NCBI GenBank assembly: GCA_038380435.1
Contig: JAWZYU010000024.1
Coordinates: 54,894,613 to 54,958,612 of the forward strand
DNA length: 64,000 nt
Direction of reading: 5' to 3'
Origin: Ryuthela nishihirai
Lineage: Eukaryota > Arthropoda > Arachnida > Araneae > Heptathelidae
In this document: one piece after another, positions 48,201 through 53,090 of the stretch
Layout: every line of letters begins with the position of its first letter
How positions within the stretch are numbered: position 1 is the stretch's first letter
The notes under the pieces: model-generated
Told to the model about the DNA's origin: nothing
The model's input: only the letters and a program-made list of their open reading frames with translations
Databases searched by the model: none
Made by a program: the position numbers and the translations under genes

Positions 48201-49679
48201 AAATTTTTGTGGTAGAGTGTGATGATCAAGCAGATTTCATTGGTAGCAATGTTTTGCTCCCTTACCCCTAGGAGGAGTGTATGGAAAATGCAACTTTTTT
48301 AAAGATATTAATGAAAAATATATTTTGTGTGTTATAAGCACTAAAAATTATTACTATTTGCATTTTCCCAATTATCCATTAGTTTGAATTCCACTGTTAG
48401 CAGGTATTAAAAGTGAAAAATAAAAGATTTCATTTGCTTTAAAAATAAGCATCCCATATTCACAAATACGGGGAAATGTCATTCTTCTAGTTTTATGTAT
48501 GTACAATATTGTGTGAATATGCACTTTTGTTAAAATTTTATTGGTGCTGACTGAAAAGCACAAGGCATATGAAAGGTGAGTGCAAAGGGTTAAATTCTGA
48601 TACACTTGTATATATATTGCACTTCTTTGCTGGTTGTCACTTGCTCAGCAGTAATTTCATGAAAGGACTTCCCTCTGATGAAGTTTATTCTTTTATGTTC
48701 ATGATTATGCCTTGTGCTACATGCAGGGTCATATCAGGGGGGGGGGGGGGCATGTTCCACCCTAGATTTTGTTTCTAGATCCAGGCCTGGCTATATGTAT
48801 ATTGTGCCTATTCGAACCAAGGACAATTACAGAACAAGCAGTGGATAGTGTAATAACTGAACCTGAAGAGAAGGATGCGTTTCCAAAAGCGAATTTTAAA
48901 AATAAATTTGTATCATATAGGTAATCAATGATAGAATGTTCAGTTTTAATATGAAACTGTTCTTGAGCTGGAGCAAAAAAAAAGTAGTTAAATATGAATA
49001 AGAAACGTGTTATTTTAAATCACAGTAATTATAAATTATATTAATGTTTAAAACTACTGCATATGATTTCAATTTGGGCATTTTATTTCAATACCCAAAT
49101 TGAAATTCAGACTCAGTAATTGGTCTGTTTTCAGGTATTACTATTATATATTTTATTCTTTATCTTAATAATGCCTTAAACTAAACAAGTGGACGTTTGT
49201 TGTATATGTGATCCAAAGTTAATAACTACAACATTGTGTCACTATTTTTATCATATCAAATGTAGTTTTCTTATTAAACTGAGTAATATTGTTCTAAAAC
49301 TTAAGCTTAATTTGTACTTTGCCCCACCTCGAGAGATTTAAGAGTGCAAAATATAGTCCTCCTGTCATGAGAAAAGCCTCTAAGACAGTGTGGCAGGTGC
49401 CATACAAATAAATCAGTTAGTTGCTTGTTAACTACCCTAACTGGCAATGTAATTATATATGCACATCCTAAATTGACTTTAATTTTTTTGTCTGTGGTCA
49501 TAGTTTTCCTAATGGCAGTCAGATTATAGTAATCTTTGCTCCGAAGTTACATATAGAGTTTGAAACACAAAATTTTTCTGTTATTTCAGACTTTAGCACT
49601 CTGCCTTGACATTGCAATGAGCATTACTTCTCATTCATCACATGCTAAAGAAAGCAGTCTAGGAGTCCTGCGAATGTGA
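9098..49679 (+). CDS. MCCC2-like: MCCC2-like carboxyltransferase gene, 3' half (7 exons, 5' end outside window)
   Basis: Seven plus-strand exons join in phase into about 287 residues ending in a stop. They align throughout with the C-terminal carboxyltransferase domain of methylcrotonoyl-CoA carboxylase beta. In that family the enzyme acts in mitochondrial leucine breakdown, moving the carboxyl group from biotin to 3-methylcrotonyl-CoA. Conserved anchors in order are SGCTDYYA, EPLFPPEDLEAL, FKEFKQNFG, GFGYICGKLIGLIANCG, AHFIQLCDKRKISLVFLQN, AKMISA, VPKIVINIGG, MCGWSF, DGIILPQDTR and GVLRM-stop. Every intron is GT-AG and intron phases match across junctions. No upstream exon was found in 1-9097. 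Substrate-loop residues differ strongly from true MCC beta (FLQN is followed by SGYKENADYW instead of ITGFMVGREY; GGCFGDDNFTM replaces GGSYGAGNYGM). I therefore infer a divergent paralogue, possibly non-catalytic. Identity of the family is confident; function is not. Confidence 0.88.
10130..10530 (+). mobile_element. Tc1 (DD34E-type) transposase C-terminal fragment
   Basis: Degenerate plus-strand reading: MDDNAYPHTG (second Asp), FFESEYI, then YSLDLNSLELVWYALRRWIG (catalytic Glu block). Spacing is 33 residues in this copy, one short of DD34E. This separates it from the DD36E copies elsewhere in the window. No terminal repeats were found. Confidence 0.7.
11290..11470 (-). repeat. Dispersed repeat, inverted third copy of the 24.1/30.3-kb family
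   Basis: The reverse complement matches about 25220-25340 and 31735-31835: actgt..agtgcttcta, atggcaatc, ttgtagtttaataa and attatttttcaagc. Confidence 0.65.
11458..13100 (-). repeat. SINE-D copies, second one split by a Tc1 element
   Basis: A tRNA-like head (minus strand GGCTGGTAGCTCAGTGG...GGGTTCAGATCCCACC) lies at about 11540-11612. A second related copy starts at 11799 (caatattagaatttctcaga), is broken at 11826 by the DD36E Tc1, and resumes at 13019 (cttggtagtagttcattaga) to about 13095. It matches the unbroken first copy at 11466-11560. Confidence 0.7.
11825..13018 (-). mobile_element. Tc1/mariner DD36E element, decayed
   Basis: Termini are CACAGTTGTATCAGAATAAT from 11827 and its imperfect complement ending GATTGTG at 13016. 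TA lies at 13017-13018 (AA at 11825-11826 by decay). The minus-strand transposase reads YQQDNEPCH, then EHDSDVSILPW, then LPDLNPIEHLWD at about 12030-12170. I count 36 residues between catalytic Asp and Glu. Several stops and frameshifts are present. The palindromic MITE at 27871 carries the same termini. Confidence 0.88.
13961..14130 (+). mobile_element. Non-LTR reverse transcriptase fragment (Jockey/CR1-like)
   Basis: An open stretch reads IQKPGKDAINLNSYRSISLL, SNPFKLFERILFKRLNWFLE and FFGFRK. These are RT blocks 1-2 (KPGKD..SYRPISLLSN..K.FE.IL..RL..........QFGFR), ending at a stop. It is a different lineage from LINE-A. Nothing recognisable follows beyond 14290. Confidence 0.8.
14131..16145. 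other. Intron sequence, no gene recognised
   Basis: AT-rich with short internal repeats at 14580-14700 (aatgcattacaaagaatacc, aatgcataccaaagaatacc). A possible short LTR lies at about 15308-15535 (TGTAACAGGATACC...AATAAACCTCAGAGCAG...). No coding region is supported. Confidence 0.4.
16146..16561 (-). mobile_element. Probable non-LTR RT fragment
   Basis: Two overlapping minus-strand frames together give DIKNLAYLFTWG and GLEINRQKTQ. This resembles the RT segment that follows the YADD box (..LA...GLEIN..KT). A weaker relative (VDIKYPVYLFTWE) lies at about 1410-1510, minus strand. Family is unclear. Confidence 0.4.
16865..18925 (+). mobile_element. LINE-A, about 2 kb, internally deleted
   Basis: Endonuclease start: LDILDLQEIRWTGKG (about 16880), CYAPTEDSD, KKGDIILML. 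Then WISSVRSTNSFRGAE, and a deletion into RT: FEKAFDSVDRHNLW (17610), SGIRQGCILSPFLF, DYADDLALLANDVDEMNFF (catalytic YADD), VSQFNYLGSCVTDNGD, SRVSYGSETWTL, and RLANRVMNSVPKGLS to a stop near the CCCATGGCTGCTTGAGGATGATGAGG tail. Stops and frameshifts are present. A foreign block of about 236 bases lies at 18384-18619. Confidence 0.9.
18384..18619. mobile_element. Unidentified insertion inside LINE-A
   Basis: The LINE-A frame stops at FNFVTNN and resumes at RQRSWQPPL. The intervening block (ctgtcgacagggtgtagcat..., ...tgtttgcctcagggcttg) is absent at the matching point of the copies at 2660-2690 and 35625-35660. No terminal repeat, tRNA head or coding frame was recognised. Confidence 0.55.
18945..19275 (+). 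mobile_element. LINE-A, old rearranged fragment
   Basis: The linker block (gttaaaagaattatctttaacactgaaactgtgaaagacc) and the 3' block (ggcagacctggaatgtggtaaggggataatgttaaacagg) match other LINE-A copies, with the middle deleted. It lies just after the younger copy's tail. Confidence 0.6.
19378..19580 (+). repeat. SINE-A, full-length copy
   Basis: The tRNA-like head is GTGGCCAAGTGATTAG (A box) and GGATTCGAACCC (B box). Next come GTCGTTTTTCTACTGAGGTC and the body ending AGCAGCTGCTTGAGGGGG, with a TATTTATTTATTTATT tail. This and the 23721 copy define the family. It is RNA-polymerase-III type by its boxes. Confidence 0.85.
19777..19868 (+). CDS. MCCC2-like exon b
   Basis: The acceptor is aatttcag before 19777 and the donor is gg|gtaagt at 19869. 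The exon starts in phase 0 and leaves two bases (GG) for the next one. It encodes ILSRILDNSMFKEFKQNFG and then HIITGFGYICG, matching the (V)IARIVDGSRFTEFK...LVTGFARIFG block of the family. This 92-base exon is too short to stand out as an ORF; it was found by homology and phase. Confidence 0.85.
19869..20960. other. Intron 2 sequence, nothing recognised
   Basis: AT-rich, with no gene, transposase frame or tRNA head seen. A short palindromic region lies near 20290-20335 (acctaaaggcatatatacta, tatagtgtat). Confidence 0.4.
20960..22260 (-). mobile_element. Possible decayed retroelement ORF with inserted tRNA-like SINE
   Basis: Base composition is TG-rich on the plus strand, unlike its surroundings. 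A minus-strand frame at 21989-22243 reads YPQQLETAEHITLSCQ, resembling the ETAEHLL..C zinc-binding tail of some non-LTR polyproteins. At about 21475-21590 a tRNA-like segment (minus: AACTCAGTGGAACAG..., block ggaaggtcggtcgat) appears inserted. The assignment is tentative. Confidence 0.35.
22480..22922 (+). mobile_element. LINE-A fragment, endonuclease end to linker
   Basis: Reads PCVSPDGLQNMIDYILINSK, WASSIRNTRSYRGAEIGSEH, a stop, then LVKSVLQLKLKNC and EEEWDHFKQAFLETNSILLG, ending at LELISERKN, where homology stops. This is the best-preserved copy of that linker region in the window. Confidence 0.85.
22990..23680. repeat. AT-rich local repeats
   Basis: Two related direct blocks start near 23050 and 23440 (catgttatatgccaaattaatcagcatttaatt versus catgttatataccaaattaaacagaatttaatt). 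The segment 23370-23420 (ccaggcttttagccaattgtgctga) matches 13865-13915 in inverted orientation. Confidence 0.55.
23721..23900 (+). repeat. SINE-A, full-length copy
   Basis: The head is TAGCCGAGTGGTTAGC (a near-perfect A box) with B box GGTTCGAGCCCCGGG, the standard body, AGCTGCTTGAGG, and then a T run. It is the copy closest to a tRNA-Ser/Leu-like source. Confidence 0.85.
24090..25420. repeat. Dispersed 1.3-kb repeat, copy 1
   Basis: Parallels 30250-31850: gtgagcttaaatcagaaggt, cagctgcacccagaatttct, aagagtgggaaa and gtagcata. Within each copy a sub-unit of about 240 bases (tataacctaatg..gatgtt...) is repeated in tandem. This copy lacks the 304-bp hAT insertion seen in copy 2. No protein family was recognised. 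Confidence 0.75.
25430..26130 (-). mobile_element. Tc1-like transposase fragment, decayed
   Basis: The minus strand gives a broken reading of the central DDE region. It includes a GDICYLW segment resembling the D-E-S-R-F block and GCNHIWRCRGER resembling DGRVRVWRRPGER. The layout and the spacing of those blocks match the minus-strand Tc1 at 40149-41384. Ends were not found. Confidence 0.6.
26310..27516 (+). mobile_element. Tc1/mariner DD36E element, decayed
   Basis: Terminal repeats are TACAATGAGTTGGCTTTGCA from 26310 and the complement of TACACTGAGTTGGTTTTGCA ending at 27516, with TA at both ends (about 1.2 kb). The transposase reads MGQHHDLSDFECGVIVGAQ, then VWGLFSGHALGPLI, then YQQDNTSCHKA and LDLIPIEHVWDLL. 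I count 36 residues between catalytic Asp and Glu. Multiple stops and frameshifts are present. The terminal sequence differs from the 11825 and 40149 elements, so this is a separate subfamily. Confidence 0.88.
27871..27959. mobile_element. Palindromic MITE of the 11825 Tc1 family
   Basis: Two arms of about 40 bases form an almost perfect inverted repeat around a short AT core. The arm (cacagtcgtatcagaataat then atgaccacctacc) equals the terminus of the DD36E element at 11827. It is essentially two transposon ends joined head to head. Confidence 0.9.
28036..28352 (-). repeat. SINE-C copy 1
   Basis: Minus strand: leader with GTTGCATCTCCTTGAG, tRNA-like head GTGGTGCAATAGTAGCGCAC, B box GGGTTCGATTCC, then TTCAGAATCTATTAATTAAT and TTTGGATTGATTTTT. 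First of four copies in a head-to-head array. Confidence 0.85.
28356..28604 (-). repeat. SINE-C copy 2
   Basis: Same order and orientation as copy 1. Frames across it (for example 28412-28606) translate the tRNA head as ARSGMNLER and are not genes. Confidence 0.85.
28605..28926 (+). repeat. SINE-C copy 3
   Basis: Opposite orientation to copies 1-2, with its 5' leader touching the leader of copy 2. The A box is GTGGTGCAATGGTAGCACGC and the B box GGGTTCGATTACC carries one change. Confidence 0.85.
28927..29185 (+). repeat. SINE-C copy 4
   Basis: Follows copy 3 directly after a TTAATATATT-type tail. The head is GTGGTGCAATGGTAGTGCGC. It lies only about 45 bases upstream of the acceptor of MCCC2-like exon c at 29230. 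Confidence 0.85.
29230..29384 (+). CDS. MCCC2-like exon c
   Basis: The acceptor is attttgtag before 29230 and the donor is gaag|gtaagc at 29385. The first G completes the glycine codon from exon b. It encodes KLIGLIANCGSLTCQDAQ and AHFIQLCDKRKISLVFLQN, then SGYKENADYWSEG. The residues after FLQN are unlike the ITGFMVG acyl-binding loop of working MCC beta, although the segment keeps exactly the family length. Confidence 0.87.
29522..29596. repeat. Near-perfect fold-back with CTGATGA and GAAAC words
   Basis: Arms 29522-29557 and 29561-29596 are reverse complements with a few mismatches around AAA. Each arm, on one strand, reads CTGATGAAGTCC...CTGGGAAGAAAC, words that resemble a hammerhead ribozyme core (CUGAUGA...GAAA). 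It may be paired ends of a Penelope-like or related retroelement. No cleavage-site triplet was found. Confidence 0.6.
30250..31850. repeat. Dispersed repeat, copy 2 (with hAT MITE inserted)
   Basis: Same order as 24090-25420. It contains two tandem sub-units (about 30540 and 30780/31102) and the 304-bp insertion at 30798-31101. It runs directly into the hAT transposase fossil at 31880, so it may be that element's 5' non-coding part. Confidence 0.7.
30798..31101. mobile_element. hAT-type MITE, 304 bp, with 8-bp target duplication
   Basis: Ends are TAGGGGTTCTCAA and GTTGAGAACCACTG, the imperfect CAGTGGTTCTCAAC termini of Charlie-like hAT elements. GCCTAATG flanks it at 30790-30797 and 31102-31109. 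The homologous site at about 24550-24565 reads cctaatgcgatg uninterrupted, an empty site. It is non-autonomous; no transposase frame is inside. Confidence 0.92.
31880..33215 (+). pseudogene. hAT transposase fossil (ZMYM1-like)
   Basis: Broken plus-strand frames read GLSLSDLRG, YDSGSNMCKESKGAQNGIL, LNPLAFFAPCNYHWLNLVIN and IQSLFSLYHRYNVGMFW. Near the end come TFSKLIKTYFRSTMLQERFD and ELDADDLIKHLK. The first group is the catalytic-domain block of ZMYM1-like hAT transposases (SYDNAANM...FVPCAAHSLNLVV); the last is their C-terminal dimerisation segment. The middle is deleted or unreadable and stops are frequent. Confidence 0.8.
33743..33819. repeat. Palindromic MITE-like hairpin
   Basis: Arms gttttaaataatgtatccta (from 33743) and the complement ending at 33819 pair over about 25 bases. 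The centre (atattacatgaatgtaatat) is itself palindromic. Confidence 0.7.
34267..34376 (+). CDS. MCCC2-like exon d
   Basis: The acceptor is ttcatag before 34267 and the donor is ATG|gtatga at 34377. The first two bases complete a glycine codon; 36 codons follow. It encodes FKDRAKMISAHCSSKVPKIV and NIGGCFGDDNFTM. The family motif here is GGSYGAGNYGM, whose backbone amides form an oxyanion hole. The Ala-Gly of that motif is Asp-Asp here. Confidence 0.87.
34865..35338 (-). mobile_element. LINE-A, older 3' fragment
   Basis: Minus strand matches the LINE-A segment gataatggtgatgtg...catgagatt...ggagattgtgg...tatacacctaaag, then jumps to the VMNTMTKGLKKKGEA block (RVMNSVPKGL in better copies). More diverged than its neighbour at 35339. 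Confidence 0.7.
35339..35905 (-). mobile_element. LINE-A, younger 3' fragment
   Basis: Minus strand reads SRVSYGSETWTLCKQDNRK, then a one-base shift, GIRWFNFVTNDEVRQRS, RERLRWFGHVARMDNYRLAN, MWWADNVKQDFIRIGVQWPD and AWRTKLHGLVGPP-stop, with an ATGATGATGATGATT-type tail at 35339. This is the best-preserved C-terminus of the family here. Confidence 0.9.
35906..37012. other. Intron 4 sequence, nothing recognised
   Basis: AT-rich. No transposase frame, tRNA head or repeat shared with the rest of the window was seen. Confidence 0.4.
37013..37093 (+). CDS. MCCC2-like exon e
   Basis: The acceptor is ttttattttcag before 37013 and the donor is AAA|gtgagt at 37094; the exon is exactly 27 codons. It encodes CGWSFQPNFLFSWPLAHTSL and then LNNFERK. 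The conserved MGGEQAA motif, expected after the WPNARISV segment in MCC beta, is absent and replaced by LNNFERK. Confidence 0.85.
37480..38300 (+). repeat. 300-bp repeat family, dispersed copies
   Basis: Blocks such as tagaaatttgaaattt, gtggtagagtgtga/gtgatggagtgtga, gtttacattgg and tttataggg(c/ca)ctaat match the tandem pair at 47808-48420. At 37945-38005 a SINE-D-like fold-back with a 13-base perfect arm (ggtgggatatgaa) is inserted. Confidence 0.6.
38920..39550 (+). repeat. Dispersed AT-rich repeat, copy 2
   Basis: Direct counterpart of 1-760 without the SINE-A fragment. No coding potential recognised. Confidence 0.65.
40181..40591 (-). pseudogene. DD36E transposase, C-terminal catalytic part
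   Basis: A 136-residue open frame with the second catalytic Asp in QHDNCSSHR and Glu in LNAIENLWD. The sequence continues through VKHLHKLVESSSPHVAAIIR to a stop near 40181. It retains both acidic residues; the first Asp block lies upstream in a different frame. Confidence 0.85.
40925..41251 (-). pseudogene. DD36E transposase, N-terminal HTH part
   Basis: This 108-residue frame begins MRSVMVKAWDLDAFDRGQIV, with GFSHKTVSRVFREYENSG as the helix-turn-helix recognition segment of the paired-like DNA-binding domain. It is separated from the catalytic part by a frameshift; the ORF as it stands cannot give an active transposase. Confidence 0.85.
41941..42945 (+). mobile_element. Tc1/mariner DD36E element, decayed transposase
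   Basis: Begins MGKTKDFSGFDKGLIVGAHL. It continues through QRRELERI-like and KVHLQWCQEHCDW segments, then HDSDFHHLPWPPQSPNLNTI and HLVESISNHMCAVIRAKGD. The second Asp is lost, but the spacing from its position to the final Glu is again 36 residues. Numerous stops are present. Terminal repeats could not be located. Confidence 0.8.
42950..44165. other. Intron 5 sequence, nothing recognised
   Basis: AT-rich; no transposase frame or tRNA head was seen. Confidence 0.4.
44170..44270. repeat. SINE-D head fold-back
   Basis: A minus-strand head half (tgggtggaatacgaacc) is followed by a plus-strand head half (agagcacctgacatgttatt, gttgtgggttcatatcca). Similar to the fold-back at 37945-38005 in the same intron. 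Confidence 0.5.
44544..44687 (+). CDS. MCCC2-like exon f
   Basis: The acceptor is ttttgcttag before 44544 and the donor is CAG|gtatgg at 44688; the exon is 48 codons in phase 0. It ends with AFFRSSRMLQDGIILPQDTR, the counterpart of the family's YYSSARVWDDGIIDPADTR. The stretch before it is about ten residues shorter than in human MCC beta. Confidence 0.87.
44913..45415 (-). mobile_element. LTR of LTR-retrotransposon family 1 (3' LTR by position)
   Basis: Minus-strand TGACATGG...CTATCTACA, about 503 bases. It shares gggctgggttcttttctaac, cagaagggtacttatctcta and gtcgggatgttgctactatc with 47446-47809, and in reverse orientation with 54277-54813. Next to its 5' end a purine-rich stretch (minus ATGGGGAGAG) could be the polypurine tract. 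Confidence 0.7.
45801..46175. repeat. Two-copy tandem repeat, 197-bp unit
   Basis: aatgtgca(c/t)ccagaagggtcagcaatttg starts at 45801 and again at 45998. The copies remain nearly identical for about 170 bases, so the duplication is recent. Each also holds internal cacagtgttcacaaagttt repeats. Frames across it are repeat shadows. Confidence 0.9.
46446..47190 (+). repeat. SINE-B outer copy, split by a second SINE-B
   Basis: The head and body run from about 46446 to 46636 (ttagttggtagtgtgctaga, gatgggacattaag) and resume at 47030 (ccctttgtgtgggagagcc, catgttaaagaac) to about 47190. The 11-bp CCCTTTGTGTG at 46626-46636 and 47030-47040 is the target duplication of the inner copy. Confidence 0.88.
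46637..47029 (+). repeat. SINE-B inner copy, best preserved
   Basis: A tRNA-like head (GTCGGTAGCGCGCCAGGCTC; B box GGTTCGAGTCCC), ATTTATCTCCGC, GATGGGACGTTAAG, GAGAGCCATACCC, GCACGTTAAAGAAC, then a CATTTAGCCCCTCGTGTGCA end and a repeated aacaaccc tail. The GTTAAG / CACGTTAAAGAAC core resembles a SINE core shared across many invertebrate phyla. A 12-G run lies at its 5' end. Confidence 0.9.
47446..47809 (-). mobile_element. LTR of family 1 (5' LTR by position), truncated
   Basis: Minus-strand LTR ending ...CTGTCTACA at 47446. Immediately beyond the end the minus strand reads TTTGGTGTCAGCAGTGAG, close to the TGGTGTCAGAAGTGGG primer-binding site complementary to tRNA-Leu. About 140 bases of the LTR are missing relative to 44913-45415. 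Between the two LTRs no gag or pol frame survives. Confidence 0.7.
47808..48420 (+). repeat. Tandem pair of a 300-bp repeat
   Basis: Unit 1 starts gctttaatagcaccatctaa (47810) and unit 2 starts gctttaatagtgccctctaa (48105). Both contain aatggtgga, ctagaaatt, ggtggtagag and a ttttataggcactaa/ttataagcactaaa block before agaaggtactaaaag / agcaggtattaaaag. Older copies are at 37480-38300. Confidence 0.75.
48421..49589. other. Intron 6 end, mostly unrecognised
   Basis: AT-rich. A 14-G run lies at 48737-48750, followed by a block (catgttccaccctagatttt...ccaggcctgg) with weak similarity to 60630-60670. Confidence 0.4.
49590..49679 (+). CDS. MCCC2-like terminal exon g
   Basis: The acceptor is ctgttatttcag before 49590. 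Twenty-nine codons and TGA follow. It encodes TLALCLDIAMSI and ends in KESSLGVLRM-stop, equivalent to LVLGLSFSAALN...KTDFGIFRM-stop of MCC beta. The match of the extreme C-terminus is what closes the gene model here rather than at the alternative stop at 44880-44882. Confidence 0.85.
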   Translation, partial: TLALCLDIAMSITSHSSHAKESSLGVLRM

Positions 49680-49906
49680 AGATGCCTTAAAATATGACTA
49701 TCAAAATATGTATATTTACAAATCAGTATAGGTATATTTGTATATTCAATTCTTTTTATAATCGATTTTTTTTGCCTGACTTCTTGTGAAGAATGACTAA
49801 CAGACTTGAGCATGTTGTACAAATTCTAATTATAAGAAATTGGTGAAATATTGTTTATATTACAGTTCTGCAAATTTTCTAATAAAAAAATCTAGTAATA
49901 TATGTT
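49680..49906 (+). other. 3' UTR with polyadenylation signal
   Basis: AATAAA lies at 49881-49886, about 200 bases after the TGA of the MCCC2-like gene, in AT-rich sequence with no recognised repeat. The exact cleavage site cannot be read from sequence alone. Confidence 0.6.
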
Positions 49907-50879
49907 ATATGTATAAGAAAGTAATGATAGGGTAATTATGAAATGCCGATTGCTGCATTGGTTTTGAAGTATAATTAGAGGACAATATAGCCTAAATATA
50001 TTAAGAATAAAAGTTAAGTTTTCAGTCTTTTGCTGTGACACTGTGCTTGCATTTTTTGTTGCATTTTCATTCATAAATTGGTATGCTTTGTTAATTTGTT
50101 AACAATAACTTAGTAAATCTAAAAGATGTGAAATACAGATGTGTTCAAAACGAATTCCAAATTCTTAGACTTGCCAATTATTTTGATACCAGAGTAGTAA
50201 TCATGACTGGCCTTGCTTTTATTTCTTCTCTGAATTTAGTTGAGATGTAACCGGTTAGTAATGCTGACTGGTTTAGAGTGGGGAGCTGAGCATGTGCAAC
50301 AGAGAGGGAAATAAATGCATAGCTTGTGTGCCAGTTATTTCTGTTTATTGAGCATGGAAACTGCAACACATGGCCAGCTCAAGCTAGGTTTGCTTGCATC
50401 CCAATGCACCCATTTTTGGCGCCCTTTTTTGATGACATTTACAGGCATCACGTCGAAAATGCCTCTTTGGAGAAGGTACCCCAATGGGTGCTTATCTCAC
50501 CTTATCAGCCTTGCAGAAATGTACTTCAATTAGCCCCTCGGTGCAAGCTCCTGTCCGTGGTGAGGGGACTACCCTGTGAAGGTTCCGCTGGCTTGGGTAC
50601 CTTCACAGGGTCCTGAACGCTCGCCCTCGTGTTGTCATGCGTGGAGACCCATGTACCTGGAAAGGAGGATCCTGGCAGTTGCTCTGGGGTCCCAGTCTTC
50701 TCGGTTCATGACTGGAAGTGTCCCCTTTGGCTATCTTGCTATTGGGGAGCCTGTTCATCATGGGGTGTGCAGTGAATTCTGGGGCCGCTGTTATACACTG
50801 CTTTGTCTTCTGCTTCTGGTAAACGGGAGGTTCTGGGGTAGCCCCCTCAGGATCGATGGGCTGGTCTTGCAAGGGTCAA

Positions 50880-52385
50880 CTGTGCAGAGCGGTTAGTGAC
50901 CTTGCCCACGTTCTGGTACAGGTGTGCGAGTTTCCTCACATGTTAACTAATTTTAGAGTAGTCTTTCTTTTGTGAGAATAGTTCATCTCTCACCCCATTT
51001 TTATTTTTTTTTTCTTCCTTTGTAGGAACTCAGATGAGTTTCTCACAATTTCTCTTTTTTCATTTTCTTTAGTTGTGAGGGCTTGGCTCACTGGCTGTGT
51101 GGATATGATGCCCGATTGGGTGTCCCCTTGTTGGATTCTATAGTGGGTGGGGACATCAGGCACTGCACCACAAAAAACAACCATGAGTTTCACAATTTGT
51201 AATTCATCATTGAATGCAAGGCAAGAAAGCTGGCTGCACCACCTGTTCTACCTGGCAAAGTTTCCTATGTTGGTGCGGTCTTCGGAAAACCCGTCATTGT
51301 GATGGCTTTCGTGGCGCTGCAGTGTTCCACCTGCTGAATCTTTCTCGCCTGCTGCAAAGTATCTGTTAACACAGGCGAAGGTTGGTGTCGATCCAAAGTC
51401 TGTCTTCTACTTCCAGGTCAAAAAGAATCCCTCCTGATCACAGACAGCCAGACCTAAGCCTAAAGGGCCCCCACCAGGATCAAAAAAGAAAATTTTAAAT
51501 CCTCCTCTTTCAGCAGTCTCTGATCTGTGTCACTCGGACGACTCCGAGGATATGGACACAGACCGCCCTAATTTTCCAAAATCATTGCTGGCAACGGTTA
51601 AACTGAAAGTCCTCCCCCCAAGATCCAAAGACCTGAGATGACCACACTTTTACAATGGAATTCCAGTGGAATATTGACATCAAGGTCCTCATGAGGGCAC
51701 ATGGGCCCATCTCTGTGTGCCTACAGGAGACACCTGCAGACAGCCAACGATCCTATTATCCGGCACTTCTCTCCTGTTTGCCGGGATGGAGTCATCGTAA
51801 GCAACCATTCTAGGTCGTGCCCCTCACAACCAACTTAGAGGCAGTTGCTACCCGACTCTTTGTGGGATTTTCGTTGACTGCTCCATCCACCAACCACCTG
51901 GAAGTATCGTCATCCGGGATGACCTCATCTCACAGCTGCCGCCCCTCTTCCTCATCATGGAGGACTTAAAAGGACACAGTCCACTCTGAGGAAATACTGA
52001 TATCAACGGGAGGGGTGGTGTCCTGCAGTAGTGGCTCCTGGATCCATCACTATCCCTGTTGAACACAAGTGTCAGTACATCCACTCCCCAATTCGCACAT
52101 TCACTGCCATTAATCTCACTACTGCACCTCCTCAATTAGTGGTGGAGATGAACTGCATCGTCCATGCAGCTGCCTCTACTATTCCTCAGACCTGGATTCA
52201 GTTTCCACTGTTCTCAAAACCGTGGTCGAATCCCAACTGCACCTCAGCATGCAAGTCTCAGAACAAGGTTGGGAGGTGTTTTGAAGATATCTGACATCCC
52301 CCAACCTTCAAACATACCAGTGGAAAAGCCCGTTTGGTCCGGCGCCACAGCCAGAAGTCCCCAAGATTTTGTCAAGTTGCCTCGA
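50880..52385 (+). mobile_element. Jockey/I-type LINE fragment (ORF1 end, endonuclease, pre-RT linker)
   Basis: GC content is clearly higher than in the surroundings. ORF1-like C-terminus at 51445-51600: PKPKGPPPGSKKKI, then HSDDSEDMDTDRPNF. Endonuclease blocks in mixed frames: LQWNSSGI, SVCLQETPADSQRS, LTTNLEAVATRLFV and HLEVSSSG. Then a linker with AASTIPQTW...PWSNPNCTSACKSQNK, matching the AA..SIP.....PWWN..C..A...K block before RT. The frame is badly broken and RT itself is absent. Confidence 0.7.
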
Positions 52386-52744
52386 TTTTCCCAACTTTCC
52401 TTAATTTTGCAAAAAAAAAATTTCACAACTCACCTTGATTTTAACAAGTTACTTCGAATTTTCCCAACTCCGATTTACTTTGGAGGAGAGGCACCCCCAA
52501 AGCTACGCCTCTGACAACAGTCGATTATTCTGTTGCTAAGCAGATTCCATAATGAAAATCGAATATTGAGGGGAAAAAATAATCCATAGAAGTAAGATTT
52601 ATAAAATTAGTATTACTCAAACCAGAAAATATATGTTATAAAAAAATATCAAATGCCTAAAAATGTGAGCACAGTATCAGAAAATTAGTATTGTAGTTAA
52701 CAAATACTGTATGAAGATTGAGTTATTCATTGATCTTTGTGTGG

Positions 52745-53090
52745 CACTTTTATGCTCAGTGTGGATTAAATAGCCGGTCGACAAGGACTCCCAAGTCTCA
52801 GAGAAGGTGGTGAAGGGATCCAGTGGACAGCTGTTACGAGATAAACCCCCATCAAAGCCTGCCAGCGTATTCTTTAATATGCATAGGTTAAGACTTTACC
52901 ATCCTATGACCCACAGTCTTTCCAAGCCCAACTGTGTGCCCTTTCTCACCAAGAGCAGGTGGGAGTTCAGAAAAAATTAATCTCAACATCCAGGCTCAGG
53001 TAGAAATGGAGCAATGGCAAAGGTTTGAACCTGGGAACTGCAGATTATGAGCCTAGCACAATCCGAATTAGCTGCCCATTGGACAAAGGT
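52745..53090 (-). repeat. SINE-B copy
   Basis: Minus strand: head ending near 53085 (ctcataatctgcagttccca, then GGTTCAAACC), and the body with ATTAAAGAATACGCTGG to the TTAATCCACACTGAGC end. Moderately diverged. Confidence 0.75.

Noticed and set aside
50326..50896. Overlapping frames in a GC-richer stretch as a new gene
   Set aside because: They lie upstream of and probably belong to the decayed Jockey/I-type LINE; no recognised domain or splice pattern.
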